From Aestuariivirga litoralis (GTDB taxonomy: Bacteria; Pseudomonadota; Alphaproteobacteria; Rhizobiales; Aestuariivirgaceae): a stretch of DNA of 64,000 nucleotides. Positions 25,337-34,154 of this stretch are shown piece after piece. Both the position numbers and the translations under genes were made by a program. The notes beneath the pieces are model-generated. The model saw only the letters and a program-made list of their open reading frames with translations, was not told the origin of the DNA and did not search any database. The DNA is taken from contig NZ_QKVK01000001.1 in assembly GCF_003234965.1 (NCBI RefSeq), positions 763,937-827,936 on the forward strand, written 5' to 3'. Each line of letters starts with the position of its first letter. Within the stretch, counting starts at the first letter, position 1.

Positions 25337-25351
25337 TCAGGCGGGCGTCAG
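25337..25351 (+). promoter_or_regulatory. Candidate response-regulator site 3 (TCAG-N7-TCAG)
   Basis: TCAGGCGGGCGTCAG on the plus strand, 24 bp before the response-regulator start. It points opposite to site 2, so the divergent region has one site facing each gene. Autoregulation is the obvious reading. Confidence 0.5.
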
Positions 25352-25374
25352 CCGCCGGGCACAGAAGGAACACC

Positions 25375-26034
25375 ATGCGAATCCTGCTGATCGAGGACGA
25401 CACGGTTCTGGGCGCCGCGGTGCGCGACCAGATCGCCGCCGACGGCCACTCGGTCGACTGGATGACGCGCCTCGACCAGGCGCGCGACGCGCTGGCGGGT
25501 GCGGCCTATGACCTCGTGCTGCTCGACCTCATGCTGCCGGACGGGCTCGGCCTGCCCTTCCTCAAGGCGCTGCGCATTCGCGGCGACGTGACGCCGGTGA
25601 TCATCCTCACCGCCCTCGACCAGGTGTCGGACCGCATCGACGGCCTCAATGCCGGGGCCGACGACTATCTCGTCAAGCCCTTCGACCTTGCCGAGCTGTC
25701 GGCCCGCATCGGCTCGGTGGCGCGGCGCTATACCGGCAACCCCAATCCCATCATCACCCACGGCGACCTTGAAATCGACCGCGCGGCGAAAAGCGTGCGG
25801 CGCGGCGGCAAGCCCGTTGCCCTCACCGCGCGCGAATGGGCGCTGTTCGATGCCTTCCTGGCGCGGCCCGGCCAGCTGCTCTCCAAGGCGCAGCTCGAAG
25901 AGAAGCTCTATGCCTTCGATGCCGAGGTCGAGAGCAACACCATCGAGGTGCATGTCAGCCGCCTGCGCAAGAAGCTCGGCAACGAGGTGATCGCCACCGA
26001 GCGCGGCCTCGGCTACCGGCTGGGCACGCCGTGA
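25375..26034 (+). CDS. OmpR-family response regulator
   Basis: A 219-residue two-domain regulator. The receiver domain (1 to about 118) has the acidic pair ED at 7-8, phospho-acceptor Asp51 in LLDLMLPDG, the switch Thr in ILTAL and Lys in DDYLVKPFD. The winged-helix domain (about 125-217) ends EVHVSRLRKKLG...ERGLGYRL. It resembles the QseB/PmrA/TctD group. The next gene is its kinase, overlapping by 4 bp. It diverges from the PepSY/DUF2271/ApbE cluster, its likely target. Confidence 0.95.
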   Translation: MRILLIEDDTVLGAAVRDQIAADGHSVDWMTRLDQARDALAGAAYDLVLLDLMLPDGLGLPFLKALRIRGDVTPVIILTALDQVSDRIDGLNAGADDYLVKPFDLAELSARIGSVARRYTGNPNPIITHGDLEIDRAAKSVRRGGKPVALTAREWALFDAFLARPGQLLSKAQLEEKLYAFDAEVESNTIEVHVSRLRKKLGNEVIATERGLGYRLGTP

Positions 26035-27401
26035 CGGCGCCGCGCAGCCTGCAGGCGCGGCTCGGCCTCTGGCTCGGCCTGCTGCTCACCCTGCTGTGGG
26101 TCGCCGCGGCCTCGGTCACCGCGGTCATGCTGCGCAAGGAGATCAACGAGGTCTTCGATTCGGCCCTGCAGGAAACCGCCCAGCGCCTGCTGCCGCTCGC
26201 CGTCATGGACATCGTCGACCGCGAGGATGACGGCGCCACCCAGCGCCTCGGCGCCCTGCGCGGCCATGACGAGTATTTCACCTATGTGGTGCGCGACGCG
26301 CAGGGCCGCGTCCTGCTGCAGTCGCACGCCGCCGACCCCGCCGTCTTTCCGCCCTATGTGAAGCCGGGCTTCAGTCAGACCGCGCAGCATCGGATCTACA
26401 GCGACGAGGCGCTGAAGGGCAGCCTGCGCATCTCGGTGGCCGAGCCGCTGGCCCACCGCGCCAGCGTGCTGCGCGAGATCGTGCTGGCACTCGGCCTGCC
26501 GCTGCTGCTGGTCATTCCGGTTGCCCTCCTCACCATCGTGCTGGTGGTGCGGGCGAGCCTCGCGCCGCTGCGCCGCTTCAGCGCCAGGCTCGCCTCGCGC
26601 GGCGGGCGCGATCTCTCCGCCGTGCCGGCCGACGGGCTTCCCGCCGAGATCACGCCGGTCGCCGCCGCCCTCAACGACGTGCTGGCCAGGCTCAAGGCCG
26701 CCTTCGAGGCGGAGCGCAGCTTCGCCTCGCATGCCGCGCATGAACTGCGCACGCCGCTGGCCGGCGCCATCGCCCAGGCCCAGCGCCTGCGCGGCGAAAC
26801 CGCCGACCCCGCCGCACAGGCCCGCGCCGCCGGGATCGAGGCGACGCTGAAGCGCCTCACCCGCCTGTCGGAGCGGCTGATGCAGCTGGCCCGCGCCGAG
26901 GGCGGACGGCTCAGGCTCGATGCCCCGCGTGACCTGCGGCCCGCCGCCCGCATCGTGGTGGAGGATGCCGCGCGCGGCAGCCCGGGGCGCGTCAGGCTGA
27001 CGCTTCCCCAAACACCCGTGCTCTCCGACCTCGATCCCGATGCCTTCGGCATCCTGCTCCGCAACCTGGTGGACAACGCGCTCCGCCACGGCAAGGAAGA
27101 TGGCATCGTCGAAGTCGACCTCGCACCCGGCGGCACCCTGCGCGTCGTCAATGACGGGCCAGTGGTGCCGCCCGAAACCCTGTCGCGGCTCACCGCGCGC
27201 TTCGAGCGCGGCACGGCGGGCAATGAAGGCAGCGGGCTGGGCCTCGCCATCGTCGCGGCCATTGCCGACCGGCTGTGCAGCAGCCTCGTGCTGCGCTCGC
27301 CCGCCACGGGGCGCGACGCAGGCTTCGAGGTCGCGATCGCCCTTCCGGCCGAGCCCGGCCTTGCGGCAGATCAAACCGCGGCCGGCCGGACCGACGCATA
27401 G
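26031..27401 (+). CDS. Sensor histidine kinase of the redox-cluster two-component system
   Basis: A 456-residue membrane kinase starting at GTG 26031 (GTGA overlap with the regulator). Two membrane helices (about 12-35 and 145-170) flank a periplasmic sensor of about 110 residues. The dimerisation/phospho-acceptor segment is HAAHELRTPLAGAIAQ (about 245), followed by an ATPase domain with NLVDNALRHGKEDG (N box) and GSGLGLAIVAAIA (G box). The sensor region shows no recognised ligand site; a periplasmic redox or metal cue is suggested only by context. Confidence 0.93.
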   Translation: MTAPRSLQARLGLWLGLLLTLLWVAAASVTAVMLRKEINEVFDSALQETAQRLLPLAVMDIVDREDDGATQRLGALRGHDEYFTYVVRDAQGRVLLQSHAADPAVFPPYVKPGFSQTAQHRIYSDEALKGSLRISVAEPLAHRASVLREIVLALGLPLLLVIPVALLTIVLVVRASLAPLRRFSARLASRGGRDLSAVPADGLPAEITPVAAALNDVLARLKAAFEAERSFASHAAHELRTPLAGAIAQAQRLRGETADPAAQARAAGIEATLKRLTRLSERLMQLARAEGGRLRLDAPRDLRPAARIVVEDAARGSPGRVRLTLPQTPVLSDLDPDAFGILLRNLVDNALRHGKEDGIVEVDLAPGGTLRVVNDGPVVPPETLSRLTARFERGTAGNEGSGLGLAIVAAIADRLCSSLVLRSPATGRDAGFEVAIALPAEPGLAADQTAAGRTDA

Positions 27402-27441
27402 ACAATCAGGCCAATACCCACCCCGAGAGGACCCCTTCATC

Positions 27442-28164
27442 ATGAGCGGCGGCAAGACCGAACTTCCCTACCAGTCGGCCCACGAGGAGCTGCACTACAT
27501 CAACCGCTCCGGCTGGCTGCGCGCCGCGGTGCTCGGCGCCAATGACGGCATCGTGTCGGTGTCCTCGCTGGTGGTCGGCGTCGCCGCCGCCGATCCTTCG
27601 CCCTCCGCCGTGCTCATCGCGGGCTTCGCCGGCCTCGCTGCCGGTGCGATGTCGATGGCGGCCGGCGAATATGTCTCCGTCAGCTCGCAGTCCGACATCG
27701 AGCAGGCCGACATCGCGCGCGAGCGCCAGGCCCTCATCGACACGCCGGAAGCGGAAGAGGCCGAGCTCGCCTCGATCTATGAAGCGCGCGGCCTCACGCC
27801 TGCCACCGCGGCCCTCGTGGCGCGCGAGCTGACGGCGAAGGATGCGCTGGCCGCCCATGTGCGTGACGAGCTCGGCCTGTCGGAGGTGCATGCCGCCAAC
27901 CCGCTGCAGGCGGCACTGGCCTCCGGCCTCACCTTCTGCGTTGCCGCTGCATTGCCGGTGATCGCCGCCATCCTCGCGCCGCCCGGCCAGATCATCCTCA
28001 CGGTCGTCATCACCACGCTGGTGGCGCTGGCGGGCCTCGGCGCGCTCGGCGCCCATGCGGGTGCCGCCCCCAAGCTGCCCGCCACCCTGCGCGTGCTGTT
28101 CTGGGGCGCGGCCGCCATGGCCATCACGGCGGGCGTGGGCCACCTCTTCGGGGTCAGCGTCTAG
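27442..28164 (+). CDS. VIT/CCC1-family membrane protein (Fe/Mn transport)
   Basis: A 240-residue membrane protein with the VIT signatures GWLRAAVLGANDGIVSVSSLVVGV (first helix and loop), GAMSMAAGEYVSVSSQSDIE, an acidic cytosolic helical region (about 85-145) for metal binding, and three C-terminal membrane helices. Family members export Fe2+ or Mn2+ from the cytosol. It starts 40 bp after the sensor kinase on the same strand and may belong to the same regulon; that would fit a metal-linked signal. Confidence 0.92.
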   Translation: MSGGKTELPYQSAHEELHYINRSGWLRAAVLGANDGIVSVSSLVVGVAAADPSPSAVLIAGFAGLAAGAMSMAAGEYVSVSSQSDIEQADIARERQALIDTPEAEEAELASIYEARGLTPATAALVARELTAKDALAAHVRDELGLSEVHAANPLQAALASGLTFCVAAALPVIAAILAPPGQIILTVVITTLVALAGLGALGAHAGAAPKLPATLRVLFWGAAAMAITAGVGHLFGVSV

Positions 28165-28277
28165 GCGCCGAAAGCCCGCCAGTCGGCCCGACACAGCACT
28201 GTCATATCCCGCGCCTAGCAACGCGCCTGCCGCCGCGATCGACCGCGCGCGGCCAGGCAACACAACAGGATATGATC

Positions 28278-29381
28278 ATGACATTCTCCACCCGGCTTCT
28301 GCATTCCACCATGGCACTGGCCATGCTTGCGTCGGCCGTTCCTGCGCAGGCTGGCGCGATGGAAGACCTCGTGGCCGCCGCGCAGAAGGAAGGCGAGCTC
28401 ACCGTCATCGCGCTGCCGCGCGACTGGTGCGGCTATGGCAAGGTGATCGACGGCTTCAAGGCCAAGTACAATCTCAAGGTCAACGAGCTCAACCCGGATG
28501 CGGGCTCGGCCGACGAGCTCGAGGCGATCCGCGCCAACAAGGACAACAAGGGCCCGCAGGCCCCCGACGTGATCGACGTCGGCCTCGCCTTCGGCCCGCA
28601 GGCCCAGAAGGAAGGCCTGCTGCAGCCCTACAAGGTCATGACCTGGGACGAGATCCCGGCCGACGTGAAGGACGCCGACGGCCACTGGTATGCCGACTAC
28701 TACGGCGTCATGGCCTTCGGCGTGAACAAGGACATCGTCAAGACCACGCCCGCCGACTGGGCCGACCTGCTGAAGCCCGACTATGCCAACTCCGTTGCCC
28801 TGACCGGCGATCCGCGCGCCTCGAACCAGGCGATCCTCGCCATCATGTCGGCCGGCATGTCGCGGGGCGCCCAGCCCGGCACCGAATCGGGCGAGAAGGG
28901 CCTCGAACTGATGGCCGAGCTCAACAAGGCCGGCAATTTCGTGCCCGTCACCGGCAAGTCCGGCACCATCGCCCAGGGCCAGACGCCGATCGTGGTCGCC
29001 TGGGACTACAACCTGCTCGCCTGGCGTGACAGCCTGAAGGGCAACCCGCCGATGGACGTGGTGATCCCCGCCTCCTCCTCGCTCGCCGGTGTCTATGTGC
29101 AGGCGATCTCGGCCTTCGCACCGCACCCCAATGCTGCCAGGCTGTGGATGGAATACATCTACTCGGACGAAGGCCAGCTCGCCTGGCTCGAGGGCTACTG
29201 CCACCCTGCGCGCTTCAACGCCATGTCGGCCGCCGGCAAGATCTCTCCCGAGCTGCTGGCCAAGCTGCCGCCCGCCGAAGGCTATGCCAAGGCCGTGTTC
29301 CCCACCGTCGCGCAGCAGGAGGCCAACAAGGCCGCCGTCACCGGCGGCTGGGACAAGGTCGTCGGTGCCAACGTCCAGTAG
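28278..29381 (+). CDS. ABC transporter substrate-binding protein (Fe3+/polyamine type)
   Basis: A periplasmic binding protein of family 1, about 367 residues, with a Sec signal peptide ending near AQA. LTVIALPRDWCGYGKVIDGFKAKY and the VIDVGLAFGPQAQKEGLL segment match the iron/putrescine/thiamine-type binding proteins. I cannot name the ligand. AGGA sits 1 base before ATG 28272 but 7 bases before ATG 28278, so the second is preferred. It is first in a complete importer operon. Confidence 0.88.
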   Translation: MTFSTRLLHSTMALAMLASAVPAQAGAMEDLVAAAQKEGELTVIALPRDWCGYGKVIDGFKAKYNLKVNELNPDAGSADELEAIRANKDNKGPQAPDVIDVGLAFGPQAQKEGLLQPYKVMTWDEIPADVKDADGHWYADYYGVMAFGVNKDIVKTTPADWADLLKPDYANSVALTGDPRASNQAILAIMSAGMSRGAQPGTESGEKGLELMAELNKAGNFVPVTGKSGTIAQGQTPIVVAWDYNLLAWRDSLKGNPPMDVVIPASSSLAGVYVQAISAFAPHPNAARLWMEYIYSDEGQLAWLEGYCHPARFNAMSAAGKISPELLAKLPPAEGYAKAVFPTVAQQEANKAAVTGGWDKVVGANVQ

Positions 29382-29404
29382 CGGCGCAGAAGCTCCCGCA
29401 ACGC

Positions 29405-29432
29405 GCTCCGTCCCGCTGCCGCGGGACGGAGC
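29405..29432 (+). other. mRNA hairpin between binding protein and permease genes
   Basis: A perfect 12-bp stem GCTCCGTCCCGC / GCGGGACGGAGC with four-base loop TGCC and no U-run. Hairpins here commonly stabilise the binding-protein message or partly reduce read-through, so that the binding protein is made in excess. Confidence 0.7.
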
Positions 29433-29452
29433 CTTCCATTGGAACACCGAGC

Positions 29453-30328
29453 ATGAGCGTGACGGCACCGCCGCGGCGCAGCGAACATCCGGTCCTCAAA
29501 TGGCTCGGCGTGGCGCCCTTCGCGCTCTTCGCCCTGCTCTTCCTCATCCTGCCGACGATCCGCATCGTCATCGCCTCCTTCCAGACGCCGGAGGGGCGCT
29601 TCACCCTCGGCAACCTCGCCGGGCTTGCCACCCCCAGCATCCTCGACGCCGCCATGCTGTCGCTGAAGCTGAGCCTCGTCACCGCCTTCTTCGGCGGCCT
29701 CATCGGCCTCGTCATCGCCGTCGCGGTAACGCGCGGCGGGCTGCCGGACTGGCTGCGCGGCGGCATGCTCACCTTCTCGGGGGTTGCCTCCAACTTCGCC
29801 GGCGTGCCGCTGGCCTTCGCCTTCATCGCCACGCTCGGGCGCCTTGGCCTCGTCACCGTGCTGCTGCGCGACTGGTTCGGCATCAACCTCGCCGCGCTGG
29901 GCTTCAACCTCATCAGCTTCACCGGGCTTGCCGTCACCTATCTCTATTTCCAGATCCCGCTGATGATCCTCATCATCACGCCGGCCCTCGACGGCCTGAA
30001 GCGCGAGTGGAACGAGGCGGCACAGACGCTGGGCGCCAGCAACGCGCAATACTGGCGCATGGTGGCGCTCCCCGTGCTGTGGCCGGCGCTGCTCGGCTCC
30101 TTCGCGCTGCTCTTCGCCAATGCCTTCGGCGCGGTGGCCACCGCCATGGCGCTCACCGGCTCGGCACTGTCGATCGTGCCCATCATCCTCTTCGCACAGA
30201 TCCGCGGCGACGTGCTGAACGATCCGCATCTGGGCTACGCGCTGGCCTTCGGCATGATCGTCGTCACCGGCATCGCCAACCTCATCTACATCCTGCTCCG
30301 CGTGCGGGCGGAAAGGTGGCTGAAATGA
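29453..30328 (+). CDS. ABC transporter permease
   Basis: A 291-residue permease of the PotB/FbpB-like class with six hydrophobic segments. The ATPase-contact loop is visible as EWNEAAQTLGASNAQYWRMVALPVL (EAA motif). ATG 29453 is chosen at the end of the hairpin region. It overlaps the second permease by 4 bp (ATGA), so both halves of the channel are made together. Confidence 0.93.
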   Translation: MSVTAPPRRSEHPVLKWLGVAPFALFALLFLILPTIRIVIASFQTPEGRFTLGNLAGLATPSILDAAMLSLKLSLVTAFFGGLIGLVIAVAVTRGGLPDWLRGGMLTFSGVASNFAGVPLAFAFIATLGRLGLVTVLLRDWFGINLAALGFNLISFTGLAVTYLYFQIPLMILIITPALDGLKREWNEAAQTLGASNAQYWRMVALPVLWPALLGSFALLFANAFGAVATAMALTGSALSIVPIILFAQIRGDVLNDPHLGYALAFGMIVVTGIANLIYILLRVRAERWLK

Positions 30329-31113
30329 CGCCGGGCAGGGTCTGGGCCTGGGTCGCCGCGGGCTTCGGCGCAATCTACTTCGCGCTGCCGCTCATCGGCA
30401 CCTTCGAGTTCTCGCTGCGGGCGCGGCGCGGCGTCTATTCCTTCGACGCCTACCGCAGCGTGCTGGCCGACCCGCAGTTCCAGGCGACCTTCCTCTATTC
30501 CGTGGTCATGGCGCTGCTCACCATCGTCATGGGCGTGCTGATCGTGACGCCCACCGCATTCTGGGTCAGGCTCAAGCTGCCGTCGATCCGGCCGGTGGTC
30601 GAGTTCATCACCCTGCTGCCGCTGGTCATCCCGCCCATCGTGCTGGTCTTCGGCTACATCCGCCTCTACAACACCGCGAGCGTCCTGCCGCTGACCGGTT
30701 CCACCCTGGGCACCAACCTGCTGCTCATGCTGGGCTACACCACGCTGGCACTCCCCTACATGTACCGCGCCGTCGACACCGGGCTGCGCACCCTCGACGT
30801 GCGCACCATCACCGAAGCCGCCCAGATGCTGGGCGCGGGCTGGCTCACCATCCTCGCCCGGCTGATCCTGCCCAATGTGCTGGTGGCCGTCTTGTCCGGC
30901 GCCTTCCTCACCTTCGCCATCGTCATCGGCGAATATGTGCTGGCTGCCCTTCTCAACCGACCCGCCTTCGGGCCCTACATGGTGTGGATGGGGTCCAACC
31001 GCGCCTATGAGCCGGCGGCCCTTGCCGTCATCGCCTTCGCCGTCACCTGGGGTTGCCTCGGGCTGATCCAGCTCGCCACCCGCCTTGCCCCGCATACGAG
31101 AGCCAGACGCTGA
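30325..31113 (+). CDS. ABC transporter permease
   Basis: The 262-residue second channel subunit, PotC-like, with six membrane helices and the EAA loop ITEAAQMLGAGWLTILARLILPN. Coupled at its start to the first permease and at its end to the ATPase gene (TGATG overlap). Confidence 0.93.
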   Translation: MTPGRVWAWVAAGFGAIYFALPLIGTFEFSLRARRGVYSFDAYRSVLADPQFQATFLYSVVMALLTIVMGVLIVTPTAFWVRLKLPSIRPVVEFITLLPLVIPPIVLVFGYIRLYNTASVLPLTGSTLGTNLLLMLGYTTLALPYMYRAVDTGLRTLDVRTITEAAQMLGAGWLTILARLILPNVLVAVLSGAFLTFAIVIGEYVLAALLNRPAFGPYMVWMGSNRAYEPAALAVIAFAVTWGCLGLIQLATRLAPHTRARR

Positions 31114-32171
31114 TGTCCTTCATCCAACTCAACGGCCTCGCCAAGCAGTTCGGGCCAACCAGGGTCGTCAACGACTTCTCGCTGTCGATTCCCAAGGGCG
31201 CCTTCGTCTCCCTCCTCGGCCCCTCGGGATGCGGCAAGACGACCGTGCTGCGCATGCTGGCGGGCCTCGAGCAGCCGAGCGCAGGCTCGATCACCATCGA
31301 CGGCAAGGACGTCACCACCCTCAAGGCCAACCAGCGCCAGATCGGCATGGTGTTCCAGGCCTATGCGCTGTTTCCCAATCTCACGGTGGCTGAGAACGTG
31401 GCCTTCGGCCTGCGCGTCGCAGGCAGGCCGCGCACCGAGATCGACAGGCGCGTTGCGGAAATGCTGGAGCTGATCGGCCTTCCCGATCTCGGCGCCCGCT
31501 ATCCCTTCCAGCTGTCGGGCGGCCAGCAGCAGCGCGTGGCGCTGGCCCGCGCCATTGCGCCCCGCCCGCGCGTGCTGCTGCTCGACGAGCCGCTGTCGGC
31601 ACTCGACGCGAAGATCCGCGTGAGCCTCCGCAGTGAAATCCGCGCCATCCAGCGCGAGCTCGGCATCACCACCGTCTTCGTCACCCATGACCAGGAAGAG
31701 GCGCTCAGCATCTCCGACCAGGTCGTCGTGATGTACAAGGGCATCGCCGAGCAGGCTGGAACGCCCTTCGAGATCTACAATGCGCCGAAGACCAGCTTCG
31801 TCGCCACCTTCGTGGGGACATTGAATGTCCTGCAGGGCGAGGTCGAGGATGGGGCTGCGGGCACCGTGCGGGTGGGCGAGGCACGCCTGCCCCTCGCCGC
31901 GCCGATTGCCGCCGCAAAGGGCGCGCGCGTGGCGCTCGCCGTGCGGCCCGAGAGCGTGCGGCTCAAGGGGGCCGAGACCTGCGACATCGAGGTCCCGGCC
32001 GACATCCAGGATGTGTCGTTCCTCGGCTCCGTCATCCGCATCCGCGCGGCCATGCTGGGCACACGCGTCGAATTCGACATGTTCAACCAGCCCGACATGC
32101 CACCGCCTGCGCCCGGCTCGCGGGTGACCGTCGGCCTCAACAGCCGCGATCTTCTGCTGCTCGCCGACTGA
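31113..32171 (+). CDS. ABC transporter ATP-binding protein (PotA/FbpC-like)
   Basis: A 352-residue ATPase that powers the importer. Walker A GPSGCGKTT, Q-loop MVFQAYALFPN, signature LSGGQQQR, Walker B LLLDEP and H-loop VTHDQEE are intact. A C-terminal TOBE domain (about 275-350, VRPESVRLKG) is present, as in polyamine and iron importers. ATG 31113 overlaps the preceding stop by one base. A 27-base hairpin follows the stop at once. Confidence 0.95.
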   Translation: MSFIQLNGLAKQFGPTRVVNDFSLSIPKGAFVSLLGPSGCGKTTVLRMLAGLEQPSAGSITIDGKDVTTLKANQRQIGMVFQAYALFPNLTVAENVAFGLRVAGRPRTEIDRRVAEMLELIGLPDLGARYPFQLSGGQQQRVALARAIAPRPRVLLLDEPLSALDAKIRVSLRSEIRAIQRELGITTVFVTHDQEEALSISDQVVVMYKGIAEQAGTPFEIYNAPKTSFVATFVGTLNVLQGEVEDGAAGTVRVGEARLPLAAPIAAAKGARVALAVRPESVRLKGAETCDIEVPADIQDVSFLGSVIRIRAAMLGTRVEFDMFNQPDMPPPAPGSRVTVGLNSRDLLLLAD

Positions 32172-32172
32172 G

Positions 32173-32199
32173 AGCGACGGCGACGGCGTCGCCGTCGCT
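32173..32199 (+). terminator. Terminator-like hairpin after the ABC importer operon
   Basis: A perfect 12-bp stem AGCGACGGCGAC / GTCGCCGTCGCT with a three-base loop, starting 2 bases after the ATPase stop. There is only a very short T-run, so termination may be partial. It abuts the arsR promoter. Confidence 0.6.
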
Positions 32200-32232
32200 T
32201 GACTGTCACAAAACCCGTCGATAATTCCCGAC
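32199..32232 (+). promoter_or_regulatory. Promoter and candidate ArsR operator of the ars operon
   Basis: TTGACT (32199-32204) and GATAAT (32220-32225) form a sigma-70-like promoter with a short 15-bp spacer. An inverted repeat GTCG-N8-CGAC (32217-32232) covers the -10 box and ends 2 bases before the arsR start, where a repressor would block RNA polymerase. ArsR-family autoregulation is the family norm; the site itself is inferred. Confidence 0.5.
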
Positions 32233-32234
32233 AT

Positions 32235-32591
32235 ATGAAACAGGATCTTGCCATCGAAGCCTTCTCGGCCCTGTCCCAGCCCACCCGGCTCGAGGCCTTC
32301 CGCCTTCTGGTGAAGCAGGAGCCGGACGGCCTTCCGGCAGGTGAGATCGCCCGCAGGCTGGACGTGCCGCACAATACCATGTCGACGCACCTGGCCATTC
32401 TCAGCCGCGCCGGCCTCATATCCGCCCAACGCCACAGCCGGAGCATGATCTACCGGGTCGAGCTGTCAGCCGTCCGGAAGCTCGTGATGTTCCTCCTGAA
32501 GGACTGCTGCAACGGCCAGCCCGAGCTCTGCGCCCCTCTCATCGACGAGATTTCCAGATCCTGTTCAACCTCCGGAGCTTGCTGTGGCTGA
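32235..32591 (+). CDS. arsR: ArsR-family As(III)-responsive repressor
   Basis: A 118-residue winged-helix repressor. The DNA-recognition helix lies in VPHNTMSTHLAILSRAGLI. The usual ELCVCDL metal site of the plasmid R773 protein is absent; cysteines instead cluster at the C-terminal end (91, 92, 99, 110, 116, 117), with CCNGQPELC resembling the C-terminal site of Acidithiobacillus ferrooxidans ArsR. Release of the operator on arsenite binding is expected. MKQDL at 32235 is the start; an upstream in-frame ATG at 32199 lies in the promoter. It overlaps arsC by 8 bp. Confidence 0.93.
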   Translation: MKQDLAIEAFSALSQPTRLEAFRLLVKQEPDGLPAGEIARRLDVPHNTMSTHLAILSRAGLISAQRHSRSMIYRVELSAVRKLVMFLLKDCCNGQPELCAPLIDEISRSCSTSGACCG

Positions 32592-33078
32592 CCGAAACTA
32601 CAATGTCCTCTTCCTGTGCACCGGAAACTCCGCCCGTTCGATCTTCGGAGAGGCGATCCTGAACAAGGCCGGTCACGGCCGGTTCACCGCTTTCAGTGCC
32701 GGAAGCAGACCGGCAGGCGCCATTCATCCCTATGCCGAAGACCTGCTTCGTCAGCTGGGCTACCCGCTCTCCGGGCTCCGCTCCAAGGGCTGGGACGGGT
32801 TCTCCGGTCAAGACTCCCCAAAGCTCGACTTCGTCTTCACCGTCTGTGACGATGCCGCGGCGGAAACATGCCCGGCATGGCCGGGGCAGCCCTTGTCCGC
32901 ACATTGGGGCGTCCCGGATCCCGTCAAGGTCACGGGCACCGAGGCAGAAAGGCGGCTCGCCTTTGCCGACGCCTACCGGATGCTCAACAACCGCATCTCC
33001 GCCTTCATCAACCTTCCCATCGCCTCACTCGACCGGCTCAGCCTCAAGAACCGGCTGGACGAGATCGGCAAGCTCTGA
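32584..33078 (+). CDS. arsC: Arsenate reductase, low-molecular-weight phosphatase type
   Basis: Reduces arsenate to arsenite with a thiol cascade. The 164-residue protein starts at GTG 32584. The catalytic loop is CTGNSARS near residue 13, and two further cysteines (VCDDAAAETC, about 89-97) can relay the disulfide as in thioredoxin-linked ArsC. HWGVPDP supplies the general-acid Asp. It sits between arsR and the arsenite pump gene. Confidence 0.93.
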   Translation: MADRNYNVLFLCTGNSARSIFGEAILNKAGHGRFTAFSAGSRPAGAIHPYAEDLLRQLGYPLSGLRSKGWDGFSGQDSPKLDFVFTVCDDAAAETCPAWPGQPLSAHWGVPDPVKVTGTEAERRLAFADAYRMLNNRISAFINLPIASLDRLSLKNRLDEIGKL

Positions 33079-33091
33079 GACCCCTTCACCA

Positions 33092-34129
33092 ATGTCACTC
33101 TTCGAACGCTACCTGACCCTCTGGGTCTTTCTCTGCATCATCGCGGGCATCGCGCTGGGGCATTTCCTGCCCGGCCTCTTCGGCGCCATCAGCGCCATGG
33201 AAGTGGCGAGGGTCAATCTGCCCGTCGCCCTCCTCATCTGGCTGATGATCATCCCGATGCTGGTGAAGATCGACTTCGCGGCCCTTTCCCAGGTGACGCG
33301 GCACTGGCGCGGCATCGGGGTCACGCTCTTCATCAACTGGGCCGTCAAGCCCTTCTCCATGGCGCTGCTCGGCTGGTTCTTCGTCGGCTACCTGTTCAGG
33401 CCATGGCTGCCCGCCGGCCAGATCGACAGCTACATCGCCGGGCTCATCCTCCTTGCCGCCGCGCCCTGCACCGCGATGGTCTTCGTCTGGAGCAACCTGA
33501 CCCGCGGCGAACCGCACTTCACGCTCAGCCAGGTGGCCTTGAACGACGCGATCATGATCGTCGCCTTCGCGCCCATCGTCGCCCTGCTTCTCGGTCTCTC
33601 GGCCATCACGGTCCCATGGGAGACGCTGCTCCTGTCCGTCGCGCTCTATATCGTGGTGCCGGTCATCGTGGCCCAGGTCATTCGCCGGGTGAAGCTTGCA
33701 TCGGGTGGCGAAGCCGCTCTCCAGAAACTGCTCAAGACGCTCCAGCCCCTTTCCCTCCTGGCGCTGCTCGCCACGCTCGTCCTGCTGTTCGCCTTCCAGG
33801 GACAGCAGATCCTCGCCCAGCCCGCCGTCATCGCGCTGCTTGCCGTACCGATCCTGATCCAGGTCTACTTCAATTCCGGCCTTGCCTATCTCCTGAACCG
33901 CTGGGCGGGCGAACAGCATTGCGTGGCCGGCCCCTCGGCGCTGATCGGCGCCTCGAACTTCTTCGAACTGGCGGTGGCCGCTGCCATCAGCCTGTTCGGC
34001 CTCAACTCCGGTGCGGCGCTGGCGACCGTGGTGGGGGTCCTGATCGAGGTCCCGGTCATGCTCTCGGTGGTGTGGATCGTGAACAATTCCAGGCACTGGT
34101 ACGAAAGCGGCCTGAAGGCCAAGTCCTGA
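33092..34129 (+). CDS. acr3: ACR3-family arsenite efflux transporter
   Basis: A 345-residue carrier with ten predicted membrane helices that exports As(III) using the proton gradient. The conserved Cys lies in [18 protein letters not shown] (helix 4) and the conserved Glu in SNFFELAVA (helix 9). [19 protein letters not shown] is the typical helix 2. The length fits bacterial Acr3. ATG 33092 follows arsC by 13 bp. Confidence 0.95.
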   Translation: MSLFERYLTLWVFLCIIAGIALGHFLPGLFGAISAMEVARVNLPVALLIWLMIIPMLVKIDFAALSQVTRHWRGIGVTLFINWAVKPFSMALLGWFFVGYLFRPWLPAGQIDSYIAGLILLAAAPCTAMVFVWSNLTRGEPHFTLSQVALNDAIMIVAFAPIVALLLGLSAITVPWETLLLSVALYIVVPVIVAQVIRRVKLASGGEAALQKLLKTLQPLSLLALLATLVLLFAFQGQQILAQPAVIALLAVPILIQVYFNSGLAYLLNRWAGEQHCVAGPSALIGASNFFELAVAAAISLFGLNSGAALATVVGVLIEVPVMLSVVWIVNNSRHWYESGLKAKS

Positions 34130-34154
34130 AGCAATCAAAGTCGCGGAGCAGGTC

